A stretch of DNA of 64,000 nt from Pseudomonas sp. 14P_8.1_Bac3 (lineage in GTDB: Bacteria > Pseudomonadota > Gammaproteobacteria > Pseudomonadales > Pseudomonadaceae): assembly GCF_025466085.1 (NCBI RefSeq), contig NZ_JANLOD010000068.1, positions 124,001-188,000 on the forward strand, in the 5' to 3' direction. Below, in pieces: positions 32,812 through 41,064 of this stretch. Under the pieces are notes generated by a model. It searched no databases. It had not been told where the DNA came from and saw nothing but the letters and a program-made list of their open reading frames with translations. Every line of letters begins with the position of its first letter. Position 1 is the stretch's first letter. Both the position numbers and the translations under genes were made by a program.

Positions 32812-34653
32812 TTACAGCCCGTCAAGCATCGCCTTGTTGCGCACGGCACCCTTGTCGGCGCTGGTCGCCAGCAGGGCGTAGGCCTTCAGTGCGGTGGTCA
32901 CCTTGCGTGGGCGTTTTTCCACTGGCTTCCAGCCTTTCTGATCCTGCTCGGCACGGCGTCCGGCCAGTTCCTCGTCGCTGATCAACAGGTTGATCGAACG
33001 GTTCGGAATGTCGATCAGCACTTTGTCGCCGTCCTGCACCAGACCAATCGCGCCGCCGGCCGCTGCTTCCGGCGAGGCGTGGCCGATGGACAGGCCCGAG
33101 GTGCCGCCGGAGAAACGACCGTCGGTGAGCAACGCGCAGGCTTTGCCCAGGCCTTTGGATTTCAGGTACGACGTCGGGTATAGCATTTCCTGCATGCCCG
33201 GACCGCCTTTCGGGCCTTCGTAACGGATGATCACGATGTCGCCGGCCTTCACTTCGTCGGCGAGGATGCCGCGTACGGCGCTGTCCTGGCTTTCGAAGAT
33301 CTTCGCGCTGCCTTCGAAGACGTGGATCGATTCGTCGACGCCGGCGGTTTTCACCACGCAGCCGTCCAGTGCGATGTTGCCGTAGAGGACGGCCAGGCCG
33401 CCTTCTTTCGAGTAGGCGTGTTCGACGCTGCGGATACAGCCGTTTTCACGGTCGTCGTCCAGGGTTTCCCAGCGGGTCGACTGGCTGAACGCGGTTTGCG
33501 TCGGGATGCCCGCCGGACCGGCCTTGAAGAAGTGATGCACGGCTTCGTCGTCGGTCTGGGTGATGTCCCACTTGGCGATGCCTTCGGCCAGGGTTTTGCT
33601 GTGCACGGTCGGCAGGTCGGTGTGCAGCAGGCCGCCACGGGCCAGCGAACCGAGGATGCTGAAGATCCCGCCGGCGCGGTGCACGTCTTCCATGTGGTAC
33701 TTCTGGATGTTCGGCGCGACCTTGCACAATTGCGGCACGTGGCGGGAGAGACGGTCGATGTCGCGCAGGTCGAAATCGATCTCGGCTTCCTGGGCAGCAG
33801 CCAGCAGGTGCAGGATGGTGTTGGTGGAACCGCCCATGGCGATGTCCAGGGTCATGGCGTTTTCGAACGCCTTGAAGTTGGCGATGTTGCGCGGCAGGAC
33901 CGACTCGTCGTTGTCGTGGTAGTAACGCTTGCACAGCTCGACGATGGTGCGGCCGGCCTGCAGGAACAGCTGCTCGCGGTCGCTGTGGGTGGCGAGGGTC
34001 GAACCGTTGCCCGGCAACGCCAGGCCCAGGGCTTCCACCAGGCAGTTCATCGAGTTGGCGGTGAACATGCCGGAGCACGAACCGCAGGTCGGGCAGGCGC
34101 TACGCTCGTACTCGGCGACTTTCTCGTCAGAAGCGCTGGAGTCGGCAGCGATCACCATGGCGTCGACGAGGTCGAGACCGTGGCTGGCCAGTTTGGTCTT
34201 GCCGGCTTCCATCGGGCCGCCGGAAACGAAGATCACCGGGATGTTCAGGCGCAGGGACGCCATCAGCATGCCGGGGGTGATCTTGTCGCAGTTGGAGATG
34301 CAGACGATGGCGTCGGCGCAGTGGGCGTTGACCATGTACTCGACCGAGTCGGCGATGATCTCGCGGCTCGGCAGCGAATAGAGCATGCCGTCGTGGCCCA
34401 TGGCGATGCCGTCGTCCACGGCGATGGTGTTGAATTCCTTGGCCACGCCGCCAGCACGTTCGATTTCACGGGCGACCAGCTGGCCGAGGTCCTTGAGGTG
34501 GACGTGGCCCGGTACGAACTGGGTGAAGGAGTTGGCAATAGCGATGATCGGCTTTTTGAAGTCGTCATCTTTCATCCCCGTGGCGCGCCACAGTGCACGG
34601 GCGCCGGCCATGTTGCGGCCGTGGGTGGATGTTTTCGAGCGGTAATCAGGCAT
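32812..34653 (-). CDS. ilvD: Dihydroxy-acid dehydratase
   Basis: An Fe-S enzyme making the 2-oxo acid precursors of valine, leucine and isoleucine; it works downstream of ilvA at 6.7 kb. It has 613 residues, the normal length. Cluster cysteines lie in VCISNCDKITPG (near residue 122) and CPTCGSCSGMFTANSMNC (near 192). GGSTNTILHLLAAAQEAE and the C-terminal LTDGRFSGGTSGLSIGHASP are family blocks. It starts MPDYRSKTSTHGRNMAGARA with GGAG upstream. Confidence 0.97.
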   Translation of the reverse strand: MPDYRSKTSTHGRNMAGARALWRATGMKDDDFKKPIIAIANSFTQFVPGHVHLKDLGQLVAREIERAGGVAKEFNTIAVDDGIAMGHDGMLYSLPSREIIADSVEYMVNAHCADAIVCISNCDKITPGMLMASLRLNIPVIFVSGGPMEAGKTKLASHGLDLVDAMVIAADSSASDEKVAEYERSACPTCGSCSGMFTANSMNCLVEALGLALPGNGSTLATHSDREQLFLQAGRTIVELCKRYYHDNDESVLPRNIANFKAFENAMTLDIAMGGSTNTILHLLAAAQEAEIDFDLRDIDRLSRHVPQLCKVAPNIQKYHMEDVHRAGGIFSILGSLARGGLLHTDLPTVHSKTLAEGIAKWDITQTDDEAVHHFFKAGPAGIPTQTAFSQSTRWETLDDDRENGCIRSVEHAYSKEGGLAVLYGNIALDGCVVKTAGVDESIHVFEGSAKIFESQDSAVRGILADEVKAGDIVIIRYEGPKGGPGMQEMLYPTSYLKSKGLGKACALLTDGRFSGGTSGLSIGHASPEAAAGGAIGLVQDGDKVLIDIPNRSINLLISDEELAGRRAEQDQKGWKPVEKRPRKVTTALKAYALLATSADKGAVRNKAMLDGL

Positions 34654-35033
34654 GAAGCACTCCGGGCGGCTAATCAGGTATCAAAAGGGAAGTGAGCTTC
34701 TATTGACGTCGGGAACACTCAGAAATGGCCGTGTGTCCGGAAGTTGCCGATAACTTTGCGGGATCGCCGCGCGCTTCAGCTTGAGCTCATAAACCCGCCG
34801 GGGGATGACTGGCGATGAATGTTCGCGATTCTACACGGCTGGTGGCTGGAGGGAATGGGTTCAGGCGTGGCTACGGCATTCACGAGACGTGTGGCCATCA
34901 CGCCCGAACCCATCAACGGACCTTTGTAGGAGCGAGCTTGCTCGCGAAAAACCAGAGAGCGGCGCGTGGTCTCAGGCTTCGAGCGTTATCGTTGGCGATC
35001 CTCGCGAGCAAGCTTGCTCCTACAGAGTGCAGG
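34654..35033. other. Gene-free stretch upstream of ilvD: hairpin plus REPIN
   Basis: This 380-nt gap holds the ilvD leader/promoter region (no confident promoter picked), a non-REP inverted repeat at 34855-34913 (15-nt arms ATGGGTTCAGGCGTG and CACGCCCGAACCCAT, one mismatch, 29-nt loop) and a GTAG-type REPIN at 34925-35024. No gene was found in it. Confidence 0.7.
34925..35024. repeat. REPIN, GTAG type (class 2), at the 3' flank of the RAYT gene
   Basis: The arms TGTAGGAGCGAGCTTGCTCG and CGCGAGCAAGCTTGCTCCTA enclose a class 2 interior (CGTTATCGTTGGCGATCC). It ends ten bases from the RAYT stop codon. Confidence 0.92.
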
Positions 35034-35492
35034 TCAGATCCAGATGGCGTCCCATAATGGATAGTCGCCGATACGGTCGACCAATCTTGCTCGCAGTGGA
35101 TTGGCAATCAGATATCGGGCCGCTGCTTTCAGATCTTCGTCGCGGCGCAGCGCCCGGTCGAAATAACCCTTTTGCCAAACCGGCGCTGAAATCCCCCGAG
35201 CCTGATTGATCAAGCGTGCACAGCGAGATTTGGTGGATCGCATCAGATTAGGCATATCCCCGTTATGCAACTCGACCAGCCAGTGAAAATGATCGGGCAT
35301 AACGACCCAAGCGATCGAACTGGCGCTGCCGTGTTCCTGAGCCCTTTTGAACTCGTTGACCACCAGGCGGCCAATCCGCCAGTCCTGGAAGATAGGCTGC
35401 CGCTGCTGGGTGACAGCGGTCAGCATATAAATGCGGCCAGGCTCAGAGTGCCGACCGGTACGTAAACGATGGCCATGTGGCGTGCTGGACAT
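35034..35492 (-). CDS. rayT: REP-associated tyrosine transposase (RAYT, TnpA-REP)
   Basis: A 152-residue single-domain Y1 HUH transposase of the IS200/IS605-like Y1_Tnp fold, thought to mobilise REP/REPIN sequences rather than itself. The HUH motif is His68-Phe69-His70 (VMPDHFHWLVEL) and the catalytic tyrosine is probably Tyr110 (WQKGYFDRALRRDED). The N-terminal GRIYMLTAVTQQRQPIF and the NPLRARLV segment are typical. A very strong GAGGAGGAGG ends 11 nt before the ATG at 35492 and decides the start. The gene is flanked on both sides by GTAG-type REPINs, the expected substrates. Confidence 0.92.
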   Translation of the reverse strand: MSSTPHGHRLRTGRHSEPGRIYMLTAVTQQRQPIFQDWRIGRLVVNEFKRAQEHGSASSIAWVVMPDHFHWLVELHNGDMPNLMRSTKSRCARLINQARGISAPVWQKGYFDRALRRDEDLKAAARYLIANPLRARLVDRIGDYPLWDAIWI

Positions 35493-35586
35493 TCCGTTGT
35501 CCTCCTCCTCAAGTGGAAGGGAAACGGTAGGCGGTTGTCGACAGGTTGTCGCGCCCACAGTGGGTCAGGATATGTCGTGCCTTACC

Positions 35587-35686
35587 TGTAGGAGCGAGCT
35601 TGCTCGCGAAGGACGTTAACGAAAACGCGGTGATGCTGGTTGTCCGCGGTGTCTATTGGTTCTTCGCGAGCAAGCTCGCTCCTACA
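35587..35686. repeat. REPIN, GTAG type (class 2), at the 5' flank of the RAYT gene
   Basis: The arms TGTAGGAGCGAGCTTGCTCG and CGCGAGCAAGCTCGCTCCTA enclose a class 2 interior (ACGTTAACGAAAACGCGG). Its left arm is identical to that of the REPIN on the other side of the RAYT gene over at least 20 nt. It ends 12 nt from the rlmI stop. Confidence 0.92.
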
Positions 35687-35698
35687 ATGGGTTGCGGG

Positions 35699-36895
35699 TT
35701 AGCTGTTTGGCAGCAACCGGCAGGTGATGCTCTTGATGTAGCGCGTTTCGGCAATCGCCGGGTGTACCGGATGATCCGGGCCCTGGCCGCCGCGTTCCAG
35801 CATCTGGATGTTGCGGTCCAGGTGGCGGGCGCTGGTCAGCAGGATGTTTTGCAGGTCGTCCTCCGGCAGGTGCATCGAGCACGAAGCGCTGATCAGGATG
35901 CCGTCCTTGCTGAGCAGGCGCATGGCTTGCTCGTTCAGGCGACGGTAGGCGCCTTCGCCGTTCTTCATGTCTTTCTTGCGTTTGATGAACGCTGGCGGGT
36001 CGGCCACGATCACGTCGAAACGTTCTTCGCTGGCTTTCAATTCCTTCAGCGCTTCGAAGACGTCGCCTTCGATGCAGGTCATTTTTTCGGCGAAACCGTT
36101 CAGCGCGGCGTTGCGCTCGACGCCGTCGAGGGCGAAGGCCGAGGCGTCGACGCAGAATACTTCACTGGCGCCGAACGCCGCGGCTTGCACGCCCCAACCG
36201 CCGATGTAGCTGTACAGGTCGAGGACGCGTTTGCCTTTGGCGTACGGGGCCAGGCGTGCGCGGTTCATGCGGTGATCGTAGAACCAGCCGGTTTTCTGAC
36301 CCTGAATCACCGGGGCTTCGAACTTCACGCCGTTCTCTTCCAGTGCCACCCATTCCGGCACCAGGCCGAACACGGTTTCGACGTAACGGTTGAGGCCTTC
36401 GGCGTCACGGGCCGCGGAATCGTTCTTGAACAGAATGCCGCTTGGCTTGAGCACTTGGGTCAGTGCTGCGATCACGTCTTCTTTATGGGCTTCCATGGTC
36501 GCCGACGCGATCTGCACGACGAGGATGTCGCCGAAGCGGTCGACCACCAGGCCGGGCAGCAGGTCGGAGTCGCCGTAGACCAGGCGATAGAACGGCTTGT
36601 CGAACAGGCGCTCGCGCAGGGACAGGGCGACGTTCAGGCGATGCACCAACAGCGATTTGTCCAGCGGCAACTTGACGTCGCGCGACAGCAGGCGGGCGCA
36701 GATCAGGTTGTTCGGGCTCATCGCGACGATGCCCAGCGGCTTGCCGCTGGCGGCTTCGAGGATCGCCTGGTCACCGGCCTTGAAACCGTGCAAAGGGGTC
36801 GCCGCGACATCGATTTCGTTACTGTAGACCCACAAGTGGCCGTTTCGCAGGCGACGGTCGGCGTTGGCTTTGAGGCGCAGGCTAGGCAGGGACAT
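35699..36895 (-). CDS. rlmI: 23S rRNA (cytosine-C5) methyltransferase, RlmI family
   Basis: 398 residues. An N-terminal PUA-like RNA-binding domain (MSLPSLRLKANADRRLRNGH) is followed by a linker and a Rossmann SAM methyltransferase. The SAM motif is VLDLYSYIGGWGVQAAAFGA (near residue 225) and the catalytic region is VIVADPPAFIKRKKDM. SASCSMHLPEDDL carries the likely catalytic cysteine. RlmI methylates C1962 of 23S rRNA in E. coli. The start at 36895 gives the usual MSLP opening; a longer upstream extension is unlikely. Confidence 0.88.
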   Translation of the reverse strand: MSLPSLRLKANADRRLRNGHLWVYSNEIDVAATPLHGFKAGDQAILEAASGKPLGIVAMSPNNLICARLLSRDVKLPLDKSLLVHRLNVALSLRERLFDKPFYRLVYGDSDLLPGLVVDRFGDILVVQIASATMEAHKEDVIAALTQVLKPSGILFKNDSAARDAEGLNRYVETVFGLVPEWVALEENGVKFEAPVIQGQKTGWFYDHRMNRARLAPYAKGKRVLDLYSYIGGWGVQAAAFGASEVFCVDASAFALDGVERNAALNGFAEKMTCIEGDVFEALKELKASEERFDVIVADPPAFIKRKKDMKNGEGAYRRLNEQAMRLLSKDGILISASCSMHLPEDDLQNILLTSARHLDRNIQMLERGGQGPDHPVHPAIAETRYIKSITCRLLPNS

Positions 36896-36976
36896 GACGT
36901 CGCTCCGGAAAAAAGAGCGGGAGTATAGCGTGTTGAAGTGGTGACGGGCTGGAGGGGCGATGAAACGCCGAAGACG

Positions 36977-37073
36977 CCTTCGCGGGCAAGCCACGCTCCC
37001 ACAGGGTTTGCGACGGGCACAGATGACGTGTTTGCCGAAAATCCACTGTGGGAGCGAGGCTTGCCCGCGAAGG
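36977..37073. repeat. REPIN, reversed orientation (class 3), both arms one base longer
   Basis: The arms CCTTCGCGGGCAAGCCACGC and TGTGGGAGCGAGGCTTGCCC each carry one extra base compared with the usual GAGCGGGCTTGCCC, at the same place on both sides. The gap between rlmI and pfpI contains nothing else recognised. Confidence 0.85.
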
Positions 37074-37085
37074 CGATTCCAGACG

Positions 37086-37625
37086 TTACGCAGACAGCGC
37101 GCTGATCAACTCACGATTGAACGCCGGAATATCATCCGGCTGACGGCTGCTGATCAGCTTGCCGTCCGTGACCACTTCCTTGTCCACCCAATTAGCCCCG
37201 GCGTTCACCAGGTCATCCTTGAGGGTTTTATAGCTGGTCATGGTCTTGCCCCTGACCAGGCCGGCCGACACCAGCAGCCAGCCGCCATGGCAGATCACTG
37301 CGATCGGCTTGCCGGCCGAGGTGCCGGTCTTGACCAGGTGCTGGGCATCCTGATCGATGCGAATGGTGTCTGAATTTTGCACGCCGCCCGGCAGGACGAC
37401 CGCGTCGTATTGCTCGATGCTGGCACCTTTGAAGGTGTGGTCAACCTTGAAGTCGTCCGCCGGTTTGTCGTGATTCCAGCCTTTGACCTGGCCTTCCTTC
37501 GCCGAAAGGATGTCGACCTGGGCGCCGGCCTGCTCCAGTGCCTGCTTGGGGCCGGTCAGTTCGACCTGTTCGAAACCATCGGTGACCAGAATCGCAACGC
37601 GCTTGCCGTTCAGGGAATTGGACAT
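37086..37625 (-). CDS. pfpI: DJ-1/PfpI family protein
   Basis: A 179-residue single-domain protein of the class I glutamine-amidotransferase-like fold. The nucleophile elbow is Cys112-His113 (AVICHGGWLLVSAG) and the pocket glutamate is probably Glu19 (DGFEQVELTGP). It matches the size and position recalled for P. aeruginosa PfpI, which is linked to stress protection and low mutation rate. Related proteins have been described as proteases, chaperones or deglycases, and sequence cannot decide among them. It is divergent from the HDOD gene. Confidence 0.88.
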   Translation of the reverse strand: MSNSLNGKRVAILVTDGFEQVELTGPKQALEQAGAQVDILSAKEGQVKGWNHDKPADDFKVDHTFKGASIEQYDAVVLPGGVQNSDTIRIDQDAQHLVKTGTSAGKPIAVICHGGWLLVSAGLVRGKTMTSYKTLKDDLVNAGANWVDKEVVTDGKLISSRQPDDIPAFNRELISALSA

Positions 37626-37779
37626 GACTGCAGCTCCTGACTTGAATGAGAGTTTTGCCCGTGGGCATTACAAAATCCGAAGCCGGGGCCTGAATGAAAG
37701 TTCCGGCGATTTGCCCGCCGGTATGTCGGATCCAACTTTATAAAGGTTAGAATCGGCGCCTGTCCCAGAGTGCGTACCT

Positions 37780-38649
37780 ATGTCCCCAGAGCTGACTTCC
37801 GAACAGATTCAACAGTCCCTGCAAGGCATCAGCGTGCCAGCCCAGCCGCAGATCATGGTGGATCTGCAGATGGAGCAGTACATGCCTGATCCGGACCTGG
37901 AGGTGATCGCCAAGCTGATCTCCCAGGACCCGGGCCTTTCCGGTTCGCTGCTGAAAATCGTCAACTCGCCGTATTACGGCCTGGCCAACAAAATCACCTC
38001 GATCCAGCGTGCGGTGAATCTGCTGGGCAGCCGTTCGATCATCAACCTGATCAACGCGCAGTCGATCAAGGGCGAGATGAACGATGACACCATCGTCACC
38101 CTGAACCGGTTCTGGGACACCGCCCAGGACGTGGCGATGACTTGCCTGACGCTGGCCAAGCGCATTGGTATCCAGCCGGGCGATGAAGCGTATGCCCTTG
38201 GCCTGTTCCACGACTGCGGCGTGCCGCTGATGCTGCAGCGTTTCCCCAACTACATGACGGTGCTGGAAGAGGCCTACGCCAGTGCGAGCGCGGAATGCCG
38301 GGTGGTGGACACCGAGAATCGGGTGTTCAATACCAACCATGCGGTGGTCGGTTATTACACGGCGAAATCCTGGCGCCTGCCGGAACACGTCAGCAACGCG
38401 ATCGCCAATCACCACAATGCGCTGGCGATATTCAGCGACGAGTCTTCGCGTAACAGCCAGCTGAAAAACCTGCTGGCGATCCTGAAGATGGCCGAACACA
38501 TCTGTGCGTCCTACCGGGTGCTGGGCAACCAGAACGAGGACCATGAATGGAACAGCATCGCGCCGTTGGTGCTCGATTACGTCGGGCTCTCGGACTACGA
38601 CTTCGAAACCCTTAAACAAACGATTCGCGACCTCGGCACTCACCGCTGA
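37780..38649 (+). CDS. HDOD domain protein
   Basis: A 289-residue soluble protein made largely of one HDOD domain: LEVIAKLISQDPGLSGSLLK near residue 40, NSPYYGLANKITSIQRAVNL, and LGLFHDCGVPLMLQRFPNY near 150. HDOD proteins resemble HD phosphohydrolases but usually lack the full metal site and act in signalling. A TAGAAT box at 37748-37753, about 25 nt before the ATG, could be a -10 element, without a good -35. mutM follows after 20 nt, so the two are probably one transcript. Confidence 0.88.
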   Translation: MSPELTSEQIQQSLQGISVPAQPQIMVDLQMEQYMPDPDLEVIAKLISQDPGLSGSLLKIVNSPYYGLANKITSIQRAVNLLGSRSIINLINAQSIKGEMNDDTIVTLNRFWDTAQDVAMTCLTLAKRIGIQPGDEAYALGLFHDCGVPLMLQRFPNYMTVLEEAYASASAECRVVDTENRVFNTNHAVVGYYTAKSWRLPEHVSNAIANHHNALAIFSDESSRNSQLKNLLAILKMAEHICASYRVLGNQNEDHEWNSIAPLVLDYVGLSDYDFETLKQTIRDLGTHR

Positions 38650-38669
38650 GCGCCTGATCCGAGAATCCC

Positions 38670-39482
38670 ATGCCTGAACTGCCGGAAGTCGAAACCACCC
38701 GCCGCGGGATCGCCCCGCACCTGGAAGGCCAGCGGGTCAGTCGGGTGGTCGTGCGTGACCGGCGCCTGCGTTGGCCGATCCCCGAGGATCTGGATGTGCG
38801 GCTCTCTGGCCAGCGCATCGTGCTGGTGGAGCGGCGCGCCAAGTACCTGTTGATCAACGCCGAAGTCGGCACGCTGATCAGTCATTTGGGCATGTCGGGC
38901 AATTTGCGTCTGGTGGAAGTCGGCATGCCGGCGGCCAAGCACGAGCATGTCGATATCGAACTGGAATCGGGCCTGGCCCTGCGTTACACCGACCCGCGGC
39001 GGTTCGGCGCGATGCTGTGGAGTGTCGACCCGCTCAACCACGAATTGCTGATCCGTCTGGGGCCGGAGCCGTTGACCGAGCTGTTCGATGGCGAGCGGCT
39101 GTTCCAGCAGTCCCGCGGGCGTTCGATGGCGGTCAAGCCGTTCATCATGGACAACGCCGTGGTGGTCGGGGTCGGCAACATCTACGCGACCGAAGCGTTG
39201 TTTGCGGCCGGTATCGACCCGCGCCGCGAGGCCAAGAGCATTTCCCGGGCGCGCTACCTGAAGCTGGCGATCGAGATCAAACGCATCCTCACGGCCGCCA
39301 TCGAGCGCGGCGGCACCACGTTGCGCGATTTCATTGGCGGTGACGGCCAGCCGGGCTATTTCCAGCAGGAACTGTTCGCGTATGGTCGTGGCGGCCAGCC
39401 GTGCAAGGTCTGCGCAACGGAGTTGCGGGAAGTGAAGCTCGGGCAGCGCGCCAGCGTGTTTTGCCCGCGCTGCCAGAGCTGA
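38670..39482 (+). CDS. mutM: Formamidopyrimidine-DNA glycosylase
   Basis: Removes 8-oxoguanine and formamidopyrimidines from DNA and nicks the backbone. It has 270 residues. The catalytic N-terminus PELPEVETTRRG (Pro after Met removal, Glu next), Lys in the ERRAKYLLI beta strand, NIYATEALFAAGI and a C-terminal zinc finger with cysteines in CKVCATEL and CPRCQS are all present. HDOD-mutM spacing (20 nt) suggests cotranscription. Confidence 0.97.
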   Translation: MPELPEVETTRRGIAPHLEGQRVSRVVVRDRRLRWPIPEDLDVRLSGQRIVLVERRAKYLLINAEVGTLISHLGMSGNLRLVEVGMPAAKHEHVDIELESGLALRYTDPRRFGAMLWSVDPLNHELLIRLGPEPLTELFDGERLFQQSRGRSMAVKPFIMDNAVVVGVGNIYATEALFAAGIDPRREAKSISRARYLKLAIEIKRILTAAIERGGTTLRDFIGGDGQPGYFQQELFAYGRGGQPCKVCATELREVKLGQRASVFCPRCQS

Positions 39483-39536
39483 CAGGGCTTAAGGTCTATA
39501 GTCAGTATTGTTGATTCCCAGTCGAAGGACCGTGCC

Positions 39537-39860
39537 ATGACCCTGTTTCGAACCCTTGCCGTCGTCGTGCTGCTGAGCGTGGGTGCGCCAGCGCTGGCCG
39601 ACAACACCGGCAGCGGCGACCCGCGTTACACCATCCAGAATCCCCCGGCGTACGCCATGCTTGGCGACTTGCTGATTGCCCGACCCTTGCTGATCGTGGC
39701 CACGGTCATTGGTGCGGGGGCGTTTGTGGTGTCGCTGCCGTTTACCGCGCTGGGTGGCAATGTCGGCGATGCGGGGCAGGCGCTGGTGGTCGATCCGGGC
39801 AGAGCAGCGTTCGTGCGGTGCCTGGGGTGTATCGGCGAGGGGTTCGAGCAGCGGGAATGA
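39537..39860 (+). CDS. Small secreted or membrane-attached hypothetical protein
   Basis: 107 residues. It has a signal peptide (MTLFRTLAVVVLLSVGAPAL, cleavage probably after ALA) and one later hydrophobic segment (PLLIVATVIGAGAFVVSLPF, residues ~49-68). Two cysteines lie close together in VRCLGCIGEGF near the C-terminus. No family is recognised with confidence, though similar small proteins are common next to mutM in pseudomonads (recalled). It starts 54 nt after mutM. Confidence 0.6.
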   Translation: MTLFRTLAVVVLLSVGAPALADNTGSGDPRYTIQNPPAYAMLGDLLIARPLLIVATVIGAGAFVVSLPFTALGGNVGDAGQALVVDPGRAAFVRCLGCIGEGFEQRE

Positions 39861-39890
39861 ATCAGGTGGATCTTCGGTGAAGCGGATGGC

Positions 39891-39987
39891 CTCTTCGCTG
39901 GCAAGCCAGCTCCCACAGGGATCTCGGGTGTTCGCACGGTCTGTGCCACACCTCGAACACTGTGGGAGCTGGCTTGCCAGCGATGGC
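39891..39987. repeat. REPIN with GGGAGCTGGCTTGCCAGCG arms
   Basis: The arms CTTCGCTGGCAAGCCAGCTC and TGTGGGAGCTGGCTTGCCAG are complementary. The interior has GTGTTCG and CGAACAC repeats. The stem sequence differs from every other REPIN here except one half of the element at 40357. Confidence 0.85.
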
Positions 39988-40009
39988 GCCTGTAAAGGCA
40001 CCGAATGGC

Positions 40010-40261
40010 TCAAGCCTTGCCGGTAATGATCCGATACTTCGCCATCAACTGTTCTTCAGTCTCCGGATGCGCCTCGTCCAGCGGAATGCAATCCACCGGG
40101 CAGACCTGCTGGCACTGAGGTTCGTCGTAGTGGCCGACACACTGGGTGCACAGGTTCGGGTCGATCACGTAGATCTCTTCGCCTTGGGAAATGGCGGCGT
40201 TCGGGCACTCGGGTTCGCAGACGTCGCAGTTGATGCAATCGTCGGTGATGATCAGGGACAT
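40010..40261 (-). CDS. fdx1: YfhL-family [4Fe-4S] ferredoxin
   Basis: An 83-residue two-cluster ferredoxin of the Allochromatium type. The first cluster set is Cys9, Cys12, Cys15 with Cys19 (CINCDVCEPECP). The second set, CTQC through CQQVCPVDC, contains the family's extra loop GHYDEPQ. The C-terminal tail is about 20 residues. The start at 40261 gives MSLIITDDC, the standard opening. It is downstream of coaD on the same strand but separated by a REPIN. The redox partner is not known from sequence. Confidence 0.93.
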   Translation of the reverse strand: MSLIITDDCINCDVCEPECPNAAISQGEEIYVIDPNLCTQCVGHYDEPQCQQVCPVDCIPLDEAHPETEEQLMAKYRIITGKA

Positions 40262-40356
40262 GCTAACTCCAGCCAGGGCGGACAGCCCTGGCGCAATAAA
40301 CCAATGCGCGCAATTGTGCCGCATTGGCGCCTGCGATGCACGCAGGTGCGACGTAC

Positions 40357-40456
40357 TGCAGGAGCCAGCTTGCTGGCGATAAATCCGAGGACGCCGCGGG
40401 GTGTCAGGTTCCCCACGTTATCGTTGACGTCCATCGCGAGCGTGCTCGCGCCTACA
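40357..40456. repeat. REPIN, GTAG interior with mismatched arms
   Basis: The left arm TGCAGGAGCCAGCTTGCTGG is a CTGGC-type REP. The right arm CATCGCGAGCGTGCTCGCGC with CTACA is a GTAG-type REP. The interior (CCGCGGGGTGTCAGG, CGTTATCGTTGACGTCC) is class 2. It looks like a hybrid. Confidence 0.82.
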
Positions 40457-40469
40457 GTGTTTGCGTAGA

Positions 40470-40949
40470 TTATTTCTTGAAGCGTTCGGTCAAGGCATCC
40501 GCCACCGCTGGGTGGACAAACTTGGTGATATCGCCGCCAAGCGCTGCGATTTCACGGACCAGCGTCGAGGAAATGAACGAATAACGCTCGGACGGTGTGA
40601 GAAACAGGCTTTCCACATCCGGCGCCAGCTGGCGGTTCATGTTGGCCAACTGAAATTCGTATTCGAAGTCCGACACCGCGCGCAAACCACGCAGGAACAC
40701 ATTGGCGTTCTTCTCTTTGGCGAAATGCGCGAGCAGCGTCGAGAAGCCGACGACTTCGACGTTCGGCAGATGTTTAGTGACCTCGCGGGCCAGCTCCACA
40801 CGCTGTTCCAGGGGAAACAACGGGTTTTTCTTCGGGCTGGCGGCGACGGCGATGATCACGTGATCGAACAGGCGCGAGGCGCGTTCGACCAGATCGCCAT
40901 GGCCCTTGGTAATAGGGTCGAAGGTACCTGGGTACAACACTCGGTTCAT
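40470..40949 (-). CDS. coaD: Phosphopantetheine adenylyltransferase
   Basis: Forms dephospho-CoA from phosphopantetheine and ATP. It has 159 residues, the normal length. The nucleotidyl-transferase motif TFDPITKGHGDL (near residue 9), PLFPLEQRVELA and the ISSTLVREIAALGGD segment are present. It starts MNRVLYPGTFDP at 40949. It is the first gene upstream of the ferredoxin on this strand, an order recalled from P. aeruginosa. Confidence 0.97.
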   Translation of the reverse strand: MNRVLYPGTFDPITKGHGDLVERASRLFDHVIIAVAASPKKNPLFPLEQRVELAREVTKHLPNVEVVGFSTLLAHFAKEKNANVFLRGLRAVSDFEYEFQLANMNRQLAPDVESLFLTPSERYSFISSTLVREIAALGGDITKFVHPAVADALTERFKK

Positions 40950-41064
40950 CGCGTCGTCCTGGCGGGAGTCCGTTGGGGAGTCGGATGGTATCGCAGCCTT
41001 CCCGGTCGGCCAAGTCGCCTGTTGGGTAAGAAAGCACTATAGACGATGGGAATATTCGCTTTTT

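Noticed and set aside
33322..34695. 457-codon open frame opposite ilvD
   Set aside because: It is antisense to a full-length IlvD with its Fe-S cysteines; the composition is that of a shadow frame.
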